Source of the DNA: an uncultured Rikenella sp.
GTDB lineage: Bacteria > Bacteroidota > Bacteroidia > Bacteroidales > Rikenellaceae
Length of the DNA stretch: 7,391 nt
NCBI RefSeq assembly: GCF_910579375.1
Contig: NZ_CAJTUJ010000088.1
Location: forward strand, 1 to 7,391
Reading direction: 5' to 3'
Under the pieces are notes generated by a model. It worked only from the letters and a program-made list of their open reading frames with translations. It made no database searches and was not told where the DNA came from. Both the position numbers and the translations under genes were made by a program. This document shows positions 5,939 to 7,391 of the stretch, piece after piece. Every line of letters begins with the position of its first letter. Within the stretch, counting starts at the first letter, position 1.

Positions 5939-5988
5939 ATGATGCAAAAGGAGGCTATGCGTTGAAGCATAGCCTCCTTTTGCATCAT
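5939..5988. terminator. Bidirectional terminator, 22-bp perfect inverted repeat
   Basis: Positions 5939-5960 are the exact reverse complement of 5967-5988, with a 6-nt loop GTTGAA. The repeat lies between the stop of the thioredoxin-like gene (5935-5937, plus) and the stop of the convergent ROK kinase gene (6000-6002, minus). The stem contains AAAAGGAGGC, giving an internal T-run on either strand, but no long U-run follows. It could end both transcripts. Confidence 0.85.
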
Positions 5989-5999
5989 TACGATGAAAT

Positions 6000-6971
6000 C
6001 TATTCCCGTTCCAGTTGTTGCCAAATCAAGGCCGAAGCTCCCAGCACCGCCGCGTTCTTTCCGTCGATCCCCGACGGCAACAGTTTCACCTTATTTCTGA
6101 AGTTCGAGAGCATGTGCATCTCCATGTACTTCTTGGTCGGCTCGAAGATGTATTTGCCTGCCTTCGCCAATCCGCCGAAAAGGAAGATCGCCTCCGGCGA
6201 AGTGATCGTCACGGCATCGGCCAGCGCCTGCCCCAGAATCATCCCCGTGTACTCATACGCCTCGATCGCCAGCCTGTCCCCATTCAGCGCCGCCTTGGTG
6301 ATCATCTCTGCGGTCAGGTCGTTGTAGCTGATGTTCCGGAATTCGCTGTCCTCGATATGATCCGCCAGCAATTTGAACGCCGTCCGCTTAATCCCCGTCG
6401 CCGACACATAGGTTTCCAGGCACCCCTTCCTTCCGCATCCGCACACCCGCGCGCTGGCGGTCTTGTTGACGATCACGTGTCCGAGTTCTCCGGCAAAGCT
6501 GTCGTGTCCGTACACTAACTGTCCGTTGGCCACGAAGCCGCTCCCGAGGCCCGTCCCCAAGGTCACGACGATAAAGTCTTTCATCCCTTTCGCCGCCCCG
6601 TAAACCATCTCGCCGATGGCGGCTGCGTTGGCGTCGTTGGTAATCAGCACCGGAATGGTCGGGTAGTACCGTTTCATCTTTTCGACGAACGGGATGACGC
6701 CTTCCCAGATCAGGTTGGCGGCATATTCGATGGTTCCGTTGTAGTAGTTGGCATTCGGCGCTCCGATCCCGATCCCGATGATTTCGAACTCGCCGTCGAG
6801 GTTTTTCATCAGGCTCTGGATGCCGATGTAGAGCTCTTCCAGATACTGGTCGAAATCGGGGAATTTCTTGGTGGGTACGACGCCTTCGCCGTACATGTTT
6901 CCGTCGCGGTCTACCAGGCCGTAAACGGAATTCGTCCCCCCGATGTCGATGCCTACTGCTAATTGCTTCAT
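6000..6971 (-). CDS. rokA: ROK-family glucokinase/sugar kinase (RokA-like)
   Basis: A 323-residue ROK kinase that phosphorylates glucose or an amino sugar with ATP in the cytoplasm. The start MKQLAVGIDIGGTN (ATG at 6971) gives the phosphate-1 motif DIGGTN at 9-14. A longer frame opens with TTG at 7007 but would run across the -7 promoter box. Also visible are GIGIGAPN (66-73), TNDANAAAIGE with catalytic Asp113, the second ATP-binding motif TLGTGLGSG (137-145), and ELGH with His165. The zinc-binding ROK signature C177-G-C179-...-C184 leads into LET (185-187). FGGLAKAG (265-272) is the adenosine-side loop. Length and motifs match Bacteroides RokA-type glucokinases. The exact sugar cannot be told from sequence; N-acetylglucosamine or N-acetylmannosamine are alternatives. 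It is monocistronic here, convergent with the cassette. Confidence 0.92.
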   Translation of the reverse strand: MKQLAVGIDIGGTNSVYGLVDRDGNMYGEGVVPTKKFPDFDQYLEELYIGIQSLMKNLDGEFEIIGIGIGAPNANYYNGTIEYAANLIWEGVIPFVEKMKRYYPTIPVLITNDANAAAIGEMVYGAAKGMKDFIVVTLGTGLGSGFVANGQLVYGHDSFAGELGHVIVNKTASARVCGCGRKGCLETYVSATGIKRTAFKLLADHIEDSEFRNISYNDLTAEMITKAALNGDRLAIEAYEYTGMILGQALADAVTITSPEAIFLFGGLAKAGKYIFEPTKKYMEMHMLSNFRNKVKLLPSGIDGKNAAVLGASALIWQQLERE

Positions 6972-7004
6972 GGTATGTGGTTTTTTGAGAATCGTTATGA
7001 ATAC

Positions 7005-7012
7005 CAAATATA
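7005..7012 (-). promoter_or_regulatory. Bacteroidota -7 box for the ROK kinase gene
   Basis: The minus strand reads TATATTTG, an exact TAnnTTTG match, 33 bases upstream of the ATG at 6971. That implies a leader of roughly 27 nt. No clear -33 TTTG is visible at the usual spacing. Confidence 0.6.
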
Positions 7013-7235
7013 GGGATATTTTATGAAATGCCGCTTCGGGAGAGGTAAAATTCTTTGTTTAGGGCCGTGGCAAGCGGAGGGGGATTGCCGGTCGAGGTGT
7101 GCGGCGGAGCGCGAGAGAATTGGGGCCCACGCGCGGACAGAGATTAGGGCCGTCGACAGCTTGAGGATGCGAAGCATCTGTCTAAAGTCTTTTTGGTTCT
7201 TTTTCTTCAGAAAAAGAACGGTACCCTTAAACTAA
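7013..7235. other. Non-coding flank with short hairpins
   Basis: No convincing gene; the 60-70-residue open frames here lack recognisable features. It contains GATGC/GCATC with loop GAA (7166-7170, 7174-7178) and, after GTCTAAAG, a perfect 10-bp stem GTTCTTTTTC/GAAAAAGAAC with loop TTCA (7196-7205, 7210-7219). The sequence TTAGGGCCGT occurs twice (7059-7068 and 7144-7153). The region upstream of 7180 resembles the hairpin-rich DNA at 1-735. Confidence 0.5.
7196..7219. terminator. T/A-rich 10-bp hairpin
   Basis: A perfect inverted repeat GTTCTTTTTC / GAAAAAGAAC with a 4-nt loop TTCA, preceded by TCTAAAGTCTTTTTG. It could be a terminator on either strand, but no gene in this window ends into it; it may belong to a dispersed extragenic repeat. 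Confidence 0.45.
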
Positions 7236-7237
7236 GC

Positions 7238-7310
7238 CGCGCGCCACGCCTTGAGAGGGAAATCGTCAAAACTCGCTTGCGTGTTTTGACAAGATTTCCC
7301 AAGGCGCGCG
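7238..7310. repeat. Compound hairpin element, copy 2 (~73 nt)
   Basis: Three nested stems as at 91-167. The outer 5' arm CGCGCGCC (7238-7245) plus TT pairs with AAGGCGCGCG (7301-7310), leaving ACGCC bulged. A 5'-only unpaired GAGA sits at 7253-7256. The middle stem is GGGAAATC (7257-7264) with GATTTCCC (7293-7300). The inner stem is GTCAAAAC (7265-7272) with GTTTTGAC (7283-7290), with AA bulged at 7291-7292. The outer arm is almost identical to copy 1, while middle and inner stems differ but stay perfectly paired. Confidence 0.78.
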
Positions 7311-7316
7311 AACTCT

Positions 7317-7391
7317 GTCGCCCACCCGCTTAAAGAGGGATTTCACTCGTTTTGCGGTGAGCAAAATCGAGATGAAATCCCGGCGGGCGAC
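7317..7391. repeat. Compound hairpin element, copy 3 (75 nt, at the window edge)
   Basis: The outer stem GTCGCCC (7317-7323) pairs with GGGCGAC (7385-7391). A 5'-only unpaired stretch (7324-7336) ends in GCTTAAAGA, corresponding to GCCTAAAGA of copy 1. The middle stem is GGGATTTCA (7337-7345) with TGAAATCCC (7373-7381). The inner stem is CTCGTTTTGC (7346-7355) with GCAAAATCGAG (7361-7371), with one bulged T and loop GGTGA. It lies 6 bp after copy 2 in the same orientation. The stem closes on the last base of the window, so it may extend further. Confidence 0.75.

Noticed and set aside
4906..6024. 372-residue minus-strand open frame under the cassette
   Set aside because: Antisense to two genes with clear lipoprotein signals and folds, and it crosses the terminator stem; Pro/Ser/Arg-rich shadow.
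7059..7153. Direct repeat TTAGGGCCGT at 7059-7068 and 7144-7153
   Set aside because: Ten bases only, and the flanks do not match; could be chance in GC-rich extragenic DNA.
7238..7391. CRISPR array or integron attC sites
   Set aside because: The repeated units are imperfect hairpins with differing stems, not identical repeats with unique spacers, and lack the conserved attC core triplets and any integrase in the window.

Overview
The window looks like chromosomal DNA from a member of the Bacteroidales, and an Alistipes-like (Rikenellaceae) genome is my best guess. Three things support this. Genes carry Bacteroidota-type -7 promoter boxes (TAnnTTTG) and mostly lack Shine-Dalgarno sites. The protein families fit: an NVEALA-type secreted peptide, a 6-bladed beta-propeller lipoprotein, a RokA-like ROK kinase and a two-part MetG with a fused tRNA-binding domain. 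The coding DNA is GC-rich. The genus is inference; no rRNA gene is present.

Layout. Positions 1-735 hold no convincing gene. They are dense in short hairpins, with one ~75-nt compound hairpin (91-167) and an imperfect direct repeat (521-580 and 638-690). Positions 755-997 (minus) hold the C-terminal remnant of a FISUMP/DUF1566-like, C-type-lectin-like module of the kind often found as the variable end of diversity-generating-retroelement targets. Next come cvpA (plus, 1029-1577) and metG (minus, 1529-3634), which converge and overlap by 49 bp. A relatively AT-rich intergenic region (3635-3922) carries divergent promoters for metG and for a three-gene cassette on the plus strand.

The cassette is a small NVEALA-like exported peptide with a Cys-rich tail (3923-4177), a beta-propeller lipoprotein (4239-5390) and a thioredoxin-like lipoprotein with a CTPC motif (5374-5937). 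A hairpin between the first two genes could trim downstream expression. The last two genes overlap by 17 bp. Both lipoproteins have a lipobox Cys at residue 20, so all three products should act in the cell envelope. A 22-bp perfect inverted repeat (5939-5988) then separates the cassette from a convergent ROK-family sugar kinase (minus, 6000-6971).

The right flank (7013-7391) is again non-coding and hairpin-rich. It ends in two adjacent ~75-nt compound hairpins with the same architecture as the one at 91-167. The stems of these three elements differ in sequence but keep base pairing, which makes them the best candidate here for an undescribed structured repeat family. The second most interesting item is the peptide/propeller/thioredoxin cassette, whose function is unknown.
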